Assembly: GCA_017620615.1 (NCBI GenBank)
Contig: JAGAUW010000011.1
Location: forward strand, 43,259 to 107,258
Source: Clostridia bacterium
GTDB lineage: Bacteria > Bacillota > Clostridia > Monoglobales > Monoglobaceae
Direction of reading: 5' to 3'
Length of the DNA stretch: 64,000 nt
Shown here: piece after piece, positions 48,563 through 58,162 of the stretch
Numbering within the stretch: the first letter of the stretch is position 1
How the letters are laid out: each line of letters starts with the position of its first letter
The notes under the pieces: generated by a model
Told to the model about the DNA's origin: nothing
Databases searched by the model: none
What the model saw: the letters and a program-made list of their open reading frames with translations, nothing else
Made by a program: the position numbers and the translations under genes

Positions 48563-49051
48563 ATGTCAGCAGCAAAAAATCAAAATATAAAAAGACAAAA
48601 AAGACTTGAAAAACGTGCAAAAATTGATAAAGCAACAAACCGTTTTATGATAAACCTTTCCTGGGGTCTTCTGGCCATTTTGTGTCTGAGATTTGTGGAA
48701 AATGGTTTTCTTGGGAGTGCTGCGGCATCAATGCCCACGGTTATGAAGGTCCTTGCCGGCATTTTTGCAGCTATTGCAATCGCTTTGGCAGTATGCGGAA
48801 AGTGCCGCGTGTTCAAAAATACTGCCCGCACCTTTGATTATTCAATCTTTGCAGCGGTTGTATGTGTGGTTTCACTTTTCATTGGCTTTTATGCCCCCAT
48901 CCGCCTTTTCTTTGGCAGCATGTTTGAAGGGCTTTTAAACGTTGACTCACGCTGGTGGATTTCAAGAGGTCCTATCACATTGATTGTTGTTTACTTGATT
49001 GTTGATTTTCTCTGGATTGCTTTCAAAATCGCAAAAGTTGAACACAAATAA
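48563..49051 (+). CDS. Hypothetical membrane protein, four helices
   Basis: A 162-residue protein with a basic cytoplasmic N-terminus (about residues 5-25, rich in Lys and Arg) and about four membrane helices: around 29-48, 59-80, 90-112 and 137-156. I do not recognise a family. It starts ATG 48563 after AAAGGTCTGGAG. It lies 36 bases downstream of rsmE and upstream of a strong terminator, so it is probably the last gene of that unit. Confidence 0.75.
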   Translation: MSAAKNQNIKRQKRLEKRAKIDKATNRFMINLSWGLLAILCLRFVENGFLGSAAASMPTVMKVLAGIFAAIAIALAVCGKCRVFKNTARTFDYSIFAAVVCVVSLFIGFYAPIRLFFGSMFEGLLNVDSRWWISRGPITLIVVYLIVDFLWIAFKIAKVEHK

Positions 49052-49072
49052 AATTTAATTTTGAAAATTTTA

Positions 49073-49105
49073 ACCCCCGCATCCTCGGCGTTTGCGGGGG
49101 TTTTG
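49073..49105 (+). terminator. Terminator after the rsmE unit
   Basis: GC-rich stem CCCCCGCA/TGCGGGGG followed by TTTTG. Confidence 0.85.
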
Positions 49106-49229
49106 GTATGTTTTTTTGTTTTTCCCTCAGGTTGCTTTTTTGCCTTTTAATGCTCTACTCTGCCATAGTTTTTGCAGGATAAAGAAAGGTTGCCTGCACA
49201 AACTATATTCAGAAAGGAGCCTCGGGCCA

Positions 49230-49367
49230 ATGATATCAAATTTTAAAAAAACTCTTTGTCTGGCTTTTGCCGCAATGCTTATTTCAAAAAATTTTTACAC
49301 TCCGGTCCTTGTAAATCTCTCTCCTACAGAAATCTTTCAGACGGAAGAAATTTTTGAAACAGTATAA
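49230..49367 (+). CDS. Small hydrophobic-headed peptide, 45 residues
   Basis: A short open frame with a good ribosome site (AAAGGAG, 10 bases before ATG 49230) and its own terminator 7 bases after the stop. Residues about 4-22 (NFKKTLCLAFAAMLISKN) look like a short export or membrane segment; the tail is acidic (ETEEIFETV-like). No family recognised. I could not find a convincing promoter. The longer in-frame start at 49092 lies inside the preceding terminator and is not used. Moderate confidence that it is translated. Confidence 0.45.
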   Translation: MISNFKKTLCLAFAAMLISKNFYTPVLVNLSPTEIFQTEEIFETV

Positions 49368-49373
49368 AAAAGT

Positions 49374-49416
49374 GGCAAACTAAAACCTTTTCGGTGATAG
49401 TTTGCCGCATTTTTTT
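49374..49416 (+). terminator. Bidirectional terminator between the small ORF and lysC
   Basis: 9-bp stem GGCAAACTA/TAGTTTGCC around 15 bases, with seven T on the plus side and six T on the minus side. Confidence 0.82.
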
Positions 49417-49438
49417 GTTTTTATTCAAATTTCAGAAA

Positions 49439-50644
49439 TTAACCAAGAAATTTGTCGTGGATTGCCTGAACAGCTTTTTCTGCATTATTCACGTTGATAA
49501 GAACCGAAATTTTTGTTTCTGATGTTGAAATCATATGAATATTGATGTTTGCATCATAAAGAGCCTCAAACATTTTTGCAGCAACGCCAGGATTATTGGT
49601 CATGCCTGCACCAACAATTGAAACTTTGCTGATGTCATCACGATGTGTGATTGCCTCATATGAAAGGCTTGCCTTTTCGCTTTCAAGAATTTCTATTGCT
49701 TCATTAAGGTTTCCCTTTGAAACAGTGAATGAAATGTCCTTTTTGTTATCACGTCCGATGGACTGGAGAATAACATCCACATTTATATTTTTTTTAGCAA
49801 GCAATGAGAACACTCTGAATGCAATACCCGGCTTATCCTCAAGACCAATAACAGCAATACGGGCAACATCGTTATCCCTTGCAACACCTCTGATTAACAT
49901 TTTTTCCACAGCAATCGCCTCCTTAACAACTGTACCATCAATTTTTTCAAAACTGGATTTTACCTCAAGCTTAACACTGTATTTTTTTGCCATTTCAACC
50001 GAACGGTTGTGGAGCACGTTTGCACCAAGACTGGCAAGGTCAAGCATTTCATCATATGTGATTTCGTCAAGCTTTTTCGCAGACTTCACAATTCTCGGGT
50101 CAGCGGTATAAACACCGTCAACGTCTGTATAAATTTCGCATTTGTCAGCGTGAATTGCTGCAGCTATTGCAACAGCAGATGTATCACTTCCGCCTCTTCC
50201 AAGGGTTGTTATGTTCTCATATTTGTCAAGACCCTGAAAACCTGCAACAATAACAATTTTCTTCTGGTCAAGCTCTGCCTTTATTCTTTCGGTATCAATT
50301 TTTTTAATTCTGGCATTTCCCGCATTTGAGTTTGTAAGGAAACCTGCCTGCCATCCGGTAAGCGAAACAACCGGAACACCGATTTTTTCAATAGCCATAG
50401 CAAGAAGAGCTATTGAAATCTGTTCACCCGATGAAAGCAACATATCCATCTCACGCTTTGAGGGACTTTCGTTGATTTCATAAGCTTTTTCAATAAGATC
50501 GTCGGTGGTATCGCCCTGCGCTGAAACAACCACAACAACCGAGTTTCCCGCGCGGTACGTATCAATCACACGGTTTGCAACGTTGTTTACCTTTGCAGCA
50601 TCTGCAACAGAGCTTCCGCCGAATTTTTGAACAATAATTGCCAA
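49439..50644 (-). CDS. lysC: Aspartate kinase
   Basis: First enzyme of the aspartate family (lysine, threonine, methionine). The 401-residue protein opens VQKFGGSSVADAAKV and has the aspartokinase catalytic GGSDTSAVAIAAA. Its C-terminal half carries tandem ACT domains that bind feedback amino acids. The TTG at 50644 follows GGGAGG at the usual spacing; a 24-codon longer frame overlaps the end of hom and has no ribosome site. It is the second gene of a hom-lysC operon, separated from hom by 19 bases. Confidence 0.95.
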   Translation of the reverse strand: MAIIVQKFGGSSVADAAKVNNVANRVIDTYRAGNSVVVVVSAQGDTTDDLIEKAYEINESPSKREMDMLLSSGEQISIALLAMAIEKIGVPVVSLTGWQAGFLTNSNAGNARIKKIDTERIKAELDQKKIVIVAGFQGLDKYENITTLGRGGSDTSAVAIAAAIHADKCEIYTDVDGVYTADPRIVKSAKKLDEITYDEMLDLASLGANVLHNRSVEMAKKYSVKLEVKSSFEKIDGTVVKEAIAVEKMLIRGVARDNDVARIAVIGLEDKPGIAFRVFSLLAKKNINVDVILQSIGRDNKKDISFTVSKGNLNEAIEILESEKASLSYEAITHRDDISKVSIVGAGMTNNPGVAAKMFEALYDANINIHMISTSETKISVLINVNNAEKAVQAIHDKFLG

Positions 50645-50663
50645 TTTAAAAACCTCCCGTTTT

Positions 50664-51881
50664 TTATTCACCAATAAGTCTGAGTTTTCCAAGGGCTTCG
50701 CAGCCTTCAAATTCAACAGCTTTCACAAATTCGTCAAGCTCTTTTTCTGTCATCGCCTCGGAAATCACAGCAAATTCGTTTTTGTTTACTTCCTCATCAA
50801 AGGTCACCAGTCTACATCCCGAAATATTGGGGACGATCGCACCTTTAAACCTTACATAATACGGATATTTCTGCATCGCGCCCTCAGACTGATTTTCTTC
50901 TTTGTACTCATTCCATTTTATGATGATGTTTACCTTCTTGTGCTTAATGGCATCAACCACATCGGCAACAACAGCATTGGCTGTTGGAAGCTTTCCTGCT
51001 CCTCTGCCATAGAACATAACCTCGCCCAAATCATCGCCCTTTACGATAATTCCATTGAACACATCATTTATTCCCGCCAAAGGATTTGTTTTGGGAACAA
51101 ACGCCGGGAAAACCGCCGCATAAATGCCACCATCCTCTGCTCTTGTAGCATGACCGATAAGCTTTATAGAATAACCCAGCTTTTCGGCATAGAAAACATC
51201 TTCTGCGGTTATTTTGGAAATACCCTCAGTTTTGATGCGTTCTGTAACAACCGCATCGCCAAACGCAAGCGCCGAAAGAATAGCAATCTTTCTGCAGGTG
51301 TCATATCCCTCAACGTCAGCTGTGGGGTCAGCCTCAGCATAACCCTTTTGCTGAGCCGCCCGAAGTGCATTCTCAAAAGTTTCTCCTTTCTGGAACATCT
51401 GTGTCAGAATATAGTTTGTTGTACCGTTGAGAATTCCGAAAACGTCTGTAGCTTCACCTGCAGTGAGGCAGGAGAAAAGCGGTCTTATAATAGGGATTCC
51501 GCCGCCAACACTGGCTTCAAAAAGATAATTTATATTTCTCTCTCTTGCAATTTTCAAAAGCTCCGTTCCGTGTGCCGCAACAAGCTCTTTATTTGATGTT
51601 ACCACATGCTTGCCTGCAAGCAAAAGAGACTTTGAAAACTGATAAGCAGGATTTATTCCGCCCATCGTTTCAACAACAACACCAACCTCGGGGTCGTTCA
51701 AGATATCATTAAAATCCTTGGTGAAGCATTTAAACTCACTGTCAGGGAAATCTCTCAAATCAAGGATATGAGCAATCTCAATAGGCTCACCGCATTTTTT
51801 GATGAGCATCTCCTGATTTTTGGTGACAACCTCGCCAACGCCTGAGCCCACAACACCAAAGCCCATAATGGCAATCTTCAT
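50664..51881 (-). CDS. hom: Homoserine dehydrogenase with C-terminal ACT domain
   Basis: Reduces aspartate semialdehyde to homoserine, the branch point to threonine and methionine. The 405-residue protein opens with the NAD(P) loop GFGVVGSGVGE. It has NGTTNYIL and GRGAGKLPTANAVVADVVD, and a C-terminal ACT regulatory region (about 325-405). ATG with AAAGGATG. Transcribed leftward, first gene of the hom-lysC operon. Confidence 0.95.
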   Translation of the reverse strand: MKIAIMGFGVVGSGVGEVVTKNQEMLIKKCGEPIEIAHILDLRDFPDSEFKCFTKDFNDILNDPEVGVVVETMGGINPAYQFSKSLLLAGKHVVTSNKELVAAHGTELLKIARERNINYLFEASVGGGIPIIRPLFSCLTAGEATDVFGILNGTTNYILTQMFQKGETFENALRAAQQKGYAEADPTADVEGYDTCRKIAILSALAFGDAVVTERIKTEGISKITAEDVFYAEKLGYSIKLIGHATRAEDGGIYAAVFPAFVPKTNPLAGINDVFNGIIVKGDDLGEVMFYGRGAGKLPTANAVVADVVDAIKHKKVNIIIKWNEYKEENQSEGAMQKYPYYVRFKGAIVPNISGCRLVTFDEEVNKNEFAVISEAMTEKELDEFVKAVEFEGCEALGKLRLIGE

Positions 51882-51946
51882 ATTATTTCATCCTTTCTTA
51901 AAAAGATAAGGTTTTAAAACTTTAAATTTTGTATACAGATAAATAA

Positions 51947-51975
51947 ATAATACAACAAAATCCCCCACAAGTCAA
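51947..51975 (-). promoter_or_regulatory. Promoter of hom-lysC
   Basis: On the minus strand, -35 TTGACT (51970-51975) and -10 TATTAT (51947-51952), 17-bp spacer. Confidence 0.75.
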
Positions 51976-52047
51976 GGAATTTTTGACTTTATGAGAGATT
52001 TTCTGTTGCAAAATTTTCAGGGTTTTCTATATCAACTTTTGTTGAAT

Positions 52048-53022
52048 TTATCCAACTACAGTTCTAATAAGGTTAATAACGCCAAGCATATCTTCTTTTG
52101 TTTCTGCCCGATTTATAATTTCACGAAGTCTCGCTCCGCCTTTCATTCCTTTTATATACCAAGCCATATGCTTTCGGGCTTCCTGAACGCCACGATATTC
52201 ACCCTTGTATAAAATCAAAAGTTTGAGGTGCTCCGCCATTTTTTCGGCACGCTCCAAAAGGGTTGGCGGTGAAAGCTTTTCCCCGGTTTCAAGGAAATGA
52301 ATAACCTCACGAAAAACCCACGGATTTCCCTGAGCACCACGTCCAATCATAATACCATCACAGTCGGTATAATCAAGCATCCTTTTTGCACTCTCTCCAT
52401 CTGTTATGTCGCCATTGCCGATTACGGGAATTGTCACTGCATCCTTCACCGCTTTTATTATATCAAGATCAGCCTTTCCGCTGTAAAACTGCTCCCGGGT
52501 TCTGCCGTGAATGGTTACCATTGCCGCCCCGCTGTCCTCTGCTATTTTTGCCATTTCAACCGCATTCACCATAGTATCATCCCAGCCCTTCCTGATTTTC
52601 ACGGTGACAGGAACTTTCCCGCCAACAGCATCAACCACTGCGGAAATAATTTCCCCGGCCAATGCAGGATTTTTTGAAAGCGCCGAGCCGTCTCCATTGT
52701 TCACGATTTTGGGTGCAGGACAACCCATATTTATATCAAGAAGCGCAGCACCATATTCCAGTGACTTTTCAGCAATTTCCGCAAGAACCTTTGGCTCGTG
52801 CCCGAAAAGCTGCACCGCCACCGGTTTTTCAAAATCCTCGGCATCAAGGAGGTCCGCCGTTTTTTTGTTTTTATAAAAAAGCCCCTTTCCCGACACCATT
52901 TCGGTATACATAAGCCCCGGCCCAAAAGGCTTGACAATCTGCCTGAAAGCCTTGTCGGTAACCCCCGCCATGGGGGCAAGAAATATATTGCTTTTAAGTT
53001 CAAGGTTTTTTATTCTAAGCAT
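52048..53022 (-). CDS. dus: tRNA-dihydrouridine synthase (DusB type)
   Basis: An FMN enzyme that reduces uridines in tRNA. The 324-residue protein starts LRIKNLELKSNIFLAPMAGVTDKAFR and has the active-site NMGCPAPKI and IHGRTREQFY, then NGDI. ATG 53022 is preferred, giving the family's standard start; a start 14 codons earlier lacks a sound ribosome site. Monocistronic on the minus strand. Confidence 0.93.
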   Translation of the reverse strand: MLRIKNLELKSNIFLAPMAGVTDKAFRQIVKPFGPGLMYTEMVSGKGLFYKNKKTADLLDAEDFEKPVAVQLFGHEPKVLAEIAEKSLEYGAALLDINMGCPAPKIVNNGDGSALSKNPALAGEIISAVVDAVGGKVPVTVKIRKGWDDTMVNAVEMAKIAEDSGAAMVTIHGRTREQFYSGKADLDIIKAVKDAVTIPVIGNGDITDGESAKRMLDYTDCDGIMIGRGAQGNPWVFREVIHFLETGEKLSPPTLLERAEKMAEHLKLLILYKGEYRGVQEARKHMAWYIKGMKGGARLREIINRAETKEDMLGVINLIRTVVG

Positions 53023-53111
53023 TCCTTCTGCTTTCCTTTTCACAAATTCTGTTTTCCTTTTCAATTATATTCATTTTTTTCACCTTTGTCAATGGATCTG
53101 CCACCCCTTGC

Positions 53112-53140
53112 TTGACACCTTGAATATTTAGGGGTATAAT
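53112..53140 (+). promoter_or_regulatory. Promoter of proB
   Basis: -35 TTGACA (53112-53117) and -10 TATAAT (53135-53140), 17-bp spacer: full consensus. Confidence 0.88.
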
Positions 53141-53210
53141 TGTTTTAAAATGGGGGCGAGTTTTTGCCTGCCAATTTTAGCAAATAATACTTAAAACTGG
53201 AGCAATTATT

Positions 53211-54011
53211 ATGGATTACTCAAGATTTAAAAATCTGAAACGTGTGGTTATCAAGGTTGGAACTTCTTCTCTTACCTATGAAACCGGAAAGCTTAATATC
53301 AAAAAGATTGAAAACATTGTACGCGTAATTTCCGACCTTAAAAACCGTGGCATTCAGGTGGTTTTGGTTTCAAGCGGTGCTGTAGGTGCCGGGGTTGGAA
53401 AGCTCAACCTCACAGAAAAGCCCTCTGATACCCGAAAGAAGCAGGCTCTTGCCGCAATCGGTCAGGCTACCCTTGTTTCAATGTATGACCGATTTTTCTC
53501 GGAATATGGTCACTCTTCTGCTCAGGTTCTACTCACAAAGTTCATCCTTGATGACCCCGAGCGCTACCAGAACACAAAAAATACTTTTGAAACAATGTTT
53601 GAATATGGTGTTATCCCCATCGTAAACGAAAACGACGTTATCTCTACATATGAACTGGAATTTGGCGACAACGACACCCTTTCTGCATATATCGCAGAGC
53701 TTGTTGAAGCAGATTTGCTCATTCTTCTCTCTGATATTGACGGGCTATTTGACAAAAACCCCGCCACCTGCCCTGACGCAAAAATCATTCCTGTGGTGAA
53801 CAAAATTGATGAAACCATTTATTCTGTTGCCGGCGGCGCAGGCAGCCGCAGAGGCACCGGCGGTATGCTTACCAAGCTGAAAGCTGCCGAGATTGTGACC
53901 CCTAAAGGCATCGATATGATAATCTCAAACGGCGCATATCCCGAAAGAATTTATGATATTTTCGAGGGAAAGCAAGTAGGAACTCTATTTGTTGGGCATA
54001 CTAAATGTTGA
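53211..54011 (+). CDS. proB: Glutamate 5-kinase (no PUA domain)
   Basis: First enzyme of proline synthesis, phosphorylating glutamate. The 266-residue protein opens VVIKVGTSSLT and has LVSSGAVGAG, NENDVIS, FGDND and LLSDIDGLFDKNP of the amino-acid kinase fold. The RNA-binding-like PUA domain found in longer ProB proteins is absent; the short form is known in Firmicutes. proA is not adjacent. TGGAG precedes the ATG. Confidence 0.94.
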   Translation: MDYSRFKNLKRVVIKVGTSSLTYETGKLNIKKIENIVRVISDLKNRGIQVVLVSSGAVGAGVGKLNLTEKPSDTRKKQALAAIGQATLVSMYDRFFSEYGHSSAQVLLTKFILDDPERYQNTKNTFETMFEYGVIPIVNENDVISTYELEFGDNDTLSAYIAELVEADLLILLSDIDGLFDKNPATCPDAKIIPVVNKIDETIYSVAGGAGSRRGTGGMLTKLKAAEIVTPKGIDMIISNGAYPERIYDIFEGKQVGTLFVGHTKC

Positions 54012-54072
54012 TTTACTCCAACATTTATTCCTTAATTATCCATAAATTAGTTAAATTTTTGTCAAAAACATA

Positions 54073-54101
54073 TTGAAAATTTGCAAAGTGTGTGATAATA
54101 T
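54073..54101 (+). promoter_or_regulatory. Promoter of pckG
   Basis: -35 TTGAAA (54073-54078) and -10 TAATAT (54096-54101), 17-bp spacer. Confidence 0.65.
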
Positions 54102-54191
54102 GTTATATAAGGGAGAAATTGAAAAATTTGTCCTTACATTTTTTCTTTTATTTTGTTAAATATTTTCATATTAAATAAGGGGGTCAAAACT

Positions 54192-55964
54192 ATGACTAAT
54201 AACAAAAAAGTTCTTACCTGGCTTGAAGAAATGAAAGCTTTGTGCAAGCCCGACAAGGTTGTCTGGATTGACGGCTCAGAAGCTCAGCTCGAGGCTCTCC
54301 GCGAGGAAGCGGTTGAGAGTGGTGAAATGATTAAGCTCAATCAGGAAAAGCTTCCCGGCTGCTACTATCACAGAACAGCCGAAAACGACGTTGCCCGCGT
54401 TGAAGACAGAACATTTATCTGCACTGAAACAAAGGAAGAAGCAGGTCCAATCAACAACTGGATGGCACCCGCTGAAATGTACGCAAAGCTTAATGCTCTT
54501 TATGACGGTTCAATGAAAGGCCGCACAATGTACGTTATTCCTTATTCAATGGGTCCTGTTGGCTCACCTTTCTCAAAGATTGGCATTGAGCTCACAGACA
54601 GCATCTATGTTGTTCTCAACATGGATATTATGACAAGAGTTGGAAACGATGTTTTGGAAGCTCTCGGTGAAGACGGCGATTTCGTTAAATGTCTCCACGC
54701 AAAGCGTGACGTAAATCCTGACGAAAGATACATCGTTCACTTCCCACAGGACAACACAATTATGTCAGTTAACTCAGCATACGGCGGAAACGTTCTCCTT
54801 GGCAAAAAGTGCTTCGCTCTCCGTATTGCATCATACCAGGGTATGAAAGAAGGCTGGATGGCTGAACACATGCTCATCCTCGGTCTCGAAAACCCCAAGG
54901 GCGAAGTTAAGTACATCTGTGCTGCTTTCCCCTCAGCTTGCGGAAAGACAAACCTCGCTATGCTCATTCCTCCCAAGTTCCTTAAAGACCAGGGCTACAA
55001 GGTTTGGACAGTAGGTGATGACATTGCTTGGCTCAGAGTCGGCGAAGACGGCAGACTTTATGCTATCAACCCCGAAGCAGGTTTCTTCGGCGTTGCTCCC
55101 GGTACTTCTGAAAAATCAAATTTCAATGCACTCGAGGCTACAAAGAAGAACACAATCTTCACAAACGTTGCTATCAATGAAGAAGATATGACAGTTTGGT
55201 GGGAAGGTCTTGACAAGAATCCTCCCGAAAACGCAATCGAATGGAAAGGCGCAAAAGTTAACGGCAAGGAATATACAGCAGAAGGCGGAAAGCTCGCTCA
55301 TCCAAACTCAAGATTTACTGCTCCTGCTAAGAACTGCCCCTGCATTTCTTCTGAATTTGAAAACCCACAGGGTGTTCCGATTTCAGCTATCGTGTTCGGC
55401 GGCCGCCGTGCTAAGACTGCTCCGCTTGTTTACCAGGCTCGTGACTGGGATCACGGTGTGTTCGTTGGTGCTACAATGGCATCAGAAACAACAGCAGCAG
55501 CAGCAGGTGCAGTTGGCGTTGTAAGACGTGACCCAATGGCAATGAGACCTTTCGTTGGTTACAATATGGCTGACTATTTCCAGCATTGGTACGATATGGG
55601 CAAAAAGATTCAGAACCCGCCCAAAATCTTCAATGTAAACTGGTTCAGACTTGACAAAGACGGAAACTTCATGTGGCCCGGCTTTGGCGACAATATGAGA
55701 GTTCTCAACTGGATTCTCGACCGTTGCGAAGACAAAGTAGATGCCGTTGAAACAGAAATCGGCTTTGTTCCAAACAAGGCAGATCTCCAGCTTGACGGCC
55801 TTGACCTCTCTGACGAAGTTGTTGACGAACTCCTTTCAATTGACATCGACGCTTGGAAAGAAGACGTTAAGAACCAAAGAGAATTCTTCGCTCAGTTCGG
55901 CGATAAGCTCCCCAAGGAAATCAAAGACAGCATGGACGAACTCGAAGCAAAACTCAATAAATAA
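54192..55964 (+). CDS. pckG: Phosphoenolpyruvate carboxykinase (GTP type)
   Basis: Interconverts oxaloacetate and PEP with GTP/GDP. The 590-residue protein is of the GTP class: the nucleotide P-loop reads FPSACGKTNLAM and the preceding region has the PVGSPFS and CLHAK segments. ATP-type enzymes are shorter and have a different loop. ATG 54192 follows AAGGGGG. Promoter at 54073-54101. The leader (about 54102-54190) has a weak hairpin with a T-rich tail near 54110-54160. It is the likely link of PEP with oxaloacetate, the substrate of the sodium pump at 15.7-19.5 kb. Confidence 0.96.
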   Translation: MTNNKKVLTWLEEMKALCKPDKVVWIDGSEAQLEALREEAVESGEMIKLNQEKLPGCYYHRTAENDVARVEDRTFICTETKEEAGPINNWMAPAEMYAKLNALYDGSMKGRTMYVIPYSMGPVGSPFSKIGIELTDSIYVVLNMDIMTRVGNDVLEALGEDGDFVKCLHAKRDVNPDERYIVHFPQDNTIMSVNSAYGGNVLLGKKCFALRIASYQGMKEGWMAEHMLILGLENPKGEVKYICAAFPSACGKTNLAMLIPPKFLKDQGYKVWTVGDDIAWLRVGEDGRLYAINPEAGFFGVAPGTSEKSNFNALEATKKNTIFTNVAINEEDMTVWWEGLDKNPPENAIEWKGAKVNGKEYTAEGGKLAHPNSRFTAPAKNCPCISSEFENPQGVPISAIVFGGRRAKTAPLVYQARDWDHGVFVGATMASETTAAAAGAVGVVRRDPMAMRPFVGYNMADYFQHWYDMGKKIQNPPKIFNVNWFRLDKDGNFMWPGFGDNMRVLNWILDRCEDKVDAVETEIGFVPNKADLQLDGLDLSDEVVDELLSIDIDAWKEDVKNQREFFAQFGDKLPKEIKDSMDELEAKLNK

Positions 55965-55980
55965 TCTAAAAACTTTAAAA

Positions 55981-56008
55981 GGGCACCCCAACGGGGTGTC
56001 CTTTTTTT
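55981..56008 (+). terminator. Terminator of pckG
   Basis: Stem GGGCACCCC/GGGGTGTCC followed by seven T. Confidence 0.88.
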
Positions 56009-56018
56009 ATTATACGAC

Positions 56019-56047
56019 AAAAAGCATCCCCCCGTATAACGGGGGAT
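56019..56047 (-). terminator. Terminator of the amidohydrolase gene
   Basis: Stem ATCCCCC/GGGGGAT; on the minus strand followed by TTTTTG. Confidence 0.75.
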
Positions 56048-56055
56048 ACCTAAAT

Positions 56056-57012
56056 TTATTTACATACAAAAAGTTTAACAGCATTATTATAGAAGATATC
56101 TTCAATCTGGCTTTTATCAAAATCAGCCAAAATGCTCAGTTCACGCATCGCCATAAATTCCTCTGTAAAAATGTGTCGCAACGGAAAACCATTGGGGAAA
56201 TTGCCCTCGTTAAGCCACGCAAATGTATTACCTAGGGAAATGGGTTTACCTAAAATAGTCGCCACCGGATAATCCGTTCCCCACATACAACGGCTTACGC
56301 CAACCTTTTTGATTATATAAAGTATAGCCGGGGTCTCGCAAATGGCAGAAAAATCAAACCACACGTTTTCAAGGTCTACCAACTTATCCACTGTACCAAA
56401 AACAGTCCATGTAGCAAAAGCTCTTGCAGCGTGTGCCAGGATAAGCACTGCATCAGGATATTTTTTAGCCATTTTTATTATGTAATTAAGATTATCAGGA
56501 TGCGCCAGACACTCTTTTTTCACCAAATGTAAGGTAATGGGCATTTTTCTTTTGCCTGAAACCTCCCACGCACTCTCAGGGAGATATTCGTCAATGGTAG
56601 CCTCATATTTATCCTCACACTCCGCATAAAAGCAATAGCACTTGAGCCCCTTTATATTGGGATGCAGAAGCCTGGCCTCTATATCGCAAACTGTGTCACT
56701 CGGGAAAACAATAATCTCCCCCACATTCTGAGGATGCTTGTTAAGTTCCTCCACCAAAAAACTGTGGGATTTTGCGAGTTCAGCAGGGATTTTAAGGGAA
56801 TCATCAGGATAAACTATCCCATTGCAACGCACCTCTCTGTTTTTCGCAAACAGCTTTATATCATCATAATAATCATCAAAAGACTTGCGCCCGTCATACA
56901 ATGAGTCAAGATGTGTAATATGCATATGGGCATCAAAAAGCTTATCCGGCAAAAAATCATCGATTATCTTTGCCGCCTCTATATCATGATTGTTATAAAT
57001 GGACTCTCTCAT
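56056..57012 (-). CDS. Amidohydrolase-family TIM-barrel protein, substrate unknown
   Basis: A 318-residue metal-dependent hydrolase of the amidohydrolase-2 family. It has DAHMHI for two metal histidines, LILAHAARAF with the barrel His and Arg, and WGTDYP with the terminal Asp. The fold covers decarboxylases and amidases such as OMPDC-like and ACMSD-like enzymes. The substrate cannot be assigned. AAGGGGAA precedes the ATG. Monocistronic. Confidence 0.8.
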   Translation of the reverse strand: MRESIYNNHDIEAAKIIDDFLPDKLFDAHMHITHLDSLYDGRKSFDDYYDDIKLFAKNREVRCNGIVYPDDSLKIPAELAKSHSFLVEELNKHPQNVGEIIVFPSDTVCDIEARLLHPNIKGLKCYCFYAECEDKYEATIDEYLPESAWEVSGKRKMPITLHLVKKECLAHPDNLNYIIKMAKKYPDAVLILAHAARAFATWTVFGTVDKLVDLENVWFDFSAICETPAILYIIKKVGVSRCMWGTDYPVATILGKPISLGNTFAWLNEGNFPNGFPLRHIFTEEFMAMRELSILADFDKSQIEDIFYNNAVKLFVCK

Positions 57013-57142
57013 TTTCCATTCCCCTTTTAACAGCTAAATTCAAAGGGATTACCGCCGCGCGAGCAGTCATAATCCCTTATCAATTATATACTATATATGT
57101 TTTATTTTCAACAAATCAAAATATGTTGTCCTAATTTACCAA

Positions 57143-58108
57143 TTAGAGCGCAAACTGAAATACACAAAACGCTGCATATATAAGGAGCAACAGAATACCC
57201 TGAGTCCTTGAAAGCTTGCCGCGTATCAGTGCAGGAAACACCATAATCGACATCGCCAGAAACATAACAGGAATATCCACCGCAAGTGACGTATTCACGC
57301 CAAAAATCTGCGAGCTATTGGGGACTGGGAATGGTGAAAGCACGGTTGAAACTCCACTTACAAACACAAGATTGAGGAGATTAGCTCCGATGATATTTCC
57401 CAGAGATAATGAGCTGTGCCCCTTTATCAATGAAGTAATTGCTGTAACAAACTCAGGGAGTGATGTTCCAAGCGCCACAAAGGTCAGGGCAATTACAGTT
57501 TCAGGAACACCAAGCATCTGGGCAATAAGCGTCCCGTTATCAACCAGCAAATCAGCGCCAACAGCAATAACTGCAGCTCCCACAACAAGCAAAATTAATT
57601 CTTTCCACAAAGAGCCACTCGTTTCTGTTTCCTCCTCGCCTTTCTTTTCAGCAAGGCTCTTCTTTGCCTGAATAACTGAAATCACCATATAAACCACAAA
57701 AATCGAAACCAAAACAACGCCTACCGTTCTGGAAAAATTACCTGTGAAATAAGCAACCGCCGAATAAAATGCCGCCGCCACAAAAAAGAAAACTACGGGC
57801 AAAACAAGAGGCTTGCGATTAACAGCAGACGGGCGAATAGCGATTGTAACCGCCGCAATCAGCGAGGTATTGCATATAATCGAGCCAATAGCATTTCCGT
57901 ATGCAATTTCACCGTGACCGCTAAGAGCCGCCCCTGCAGACACCATAACCTCAGGCAAGGTAGTGCCAATCGAAACAATCGTCGCACCTATAAGAATTTC
58001 AGGAATATGAAACCTGTGCGCGATGCCCGTAGCACCATCAACAAACCAGTCGCCGCCCTTAATCAGCAAAACGACGCCCACCAAAAACAATAAAACCGGA
58101 ATTAACAT
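57143..58108 (-). CDS. Ca2+/Na+ antiporter-type transporter (CaCA family, YrbG-like)
   Basis: Exchanges Ca2+ (or another cation) for Na+ or H+ across the membrane. The 321-residue protein has two inverted alpha-repeats, seen as GATIVSIGTTLPEV with GNAIGS, and TFVALGTSLPEFVTA with GNIIGAN. About ten helices. ATG 58108 begins the first helix and follows AGAGGGG. The promoter has two palindromes, and a strong terminator-like hairpin lies in the leader, so it is probably controlled by transcription attenuation. Confidence 0.88.
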   Translation of the reverse strand: MLIPVLLFLVGVVLLIKGGDWFVDGATGIAHRFHIPEILIGATIVSIGTTLPEVMVSAGAALSGHGEIAYGNAIGSIICNTSLIAAVTIAIRPSAVNRKPLVLPVVFFFVAAAFYSAVAYFTGNFSRTVGVVLVSIFVVYMVISVIQAKKSLAEKKGEEETETSGSLWKELILLVVGAAVIAVGADLLVDNGTLIAQMLGVPETVIALTFVALGTSLPEFVTAITSLIKGHSSLSLGNIIGANLLNLVFVSGVSTVLSPFPVPNSSQIFGVNTSLAVDIPVMFLAMSIMVFPALIRGKLSRTQGILLLLIYAAFCVFQFAL

Positions 58109-58162
58109 AAAAATTTCCCCTCTTTTCCATATGATTTTGTGCCCGTGGCGCATTTTTTATTC

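Noticed and set aside
49230..49367. AgrD-like autoinducer peptide
   Set aside because: No internal Cys or Ser in the place needed for a cyclic thiolactone, and no AgrB-like processing gene nearby.
54110..54160. Attenuator in the pckG leader
   Set aside because: The stem has an internal loop and few GC pairs; the T-rich tail alone is not enough to claim it.
55487..55512. Trinucleotide repeat CAG/GCA in pckG
   Set aside because: It encodes a normal Thr-Ala-rich stretch of the enzyme and is not expanded.
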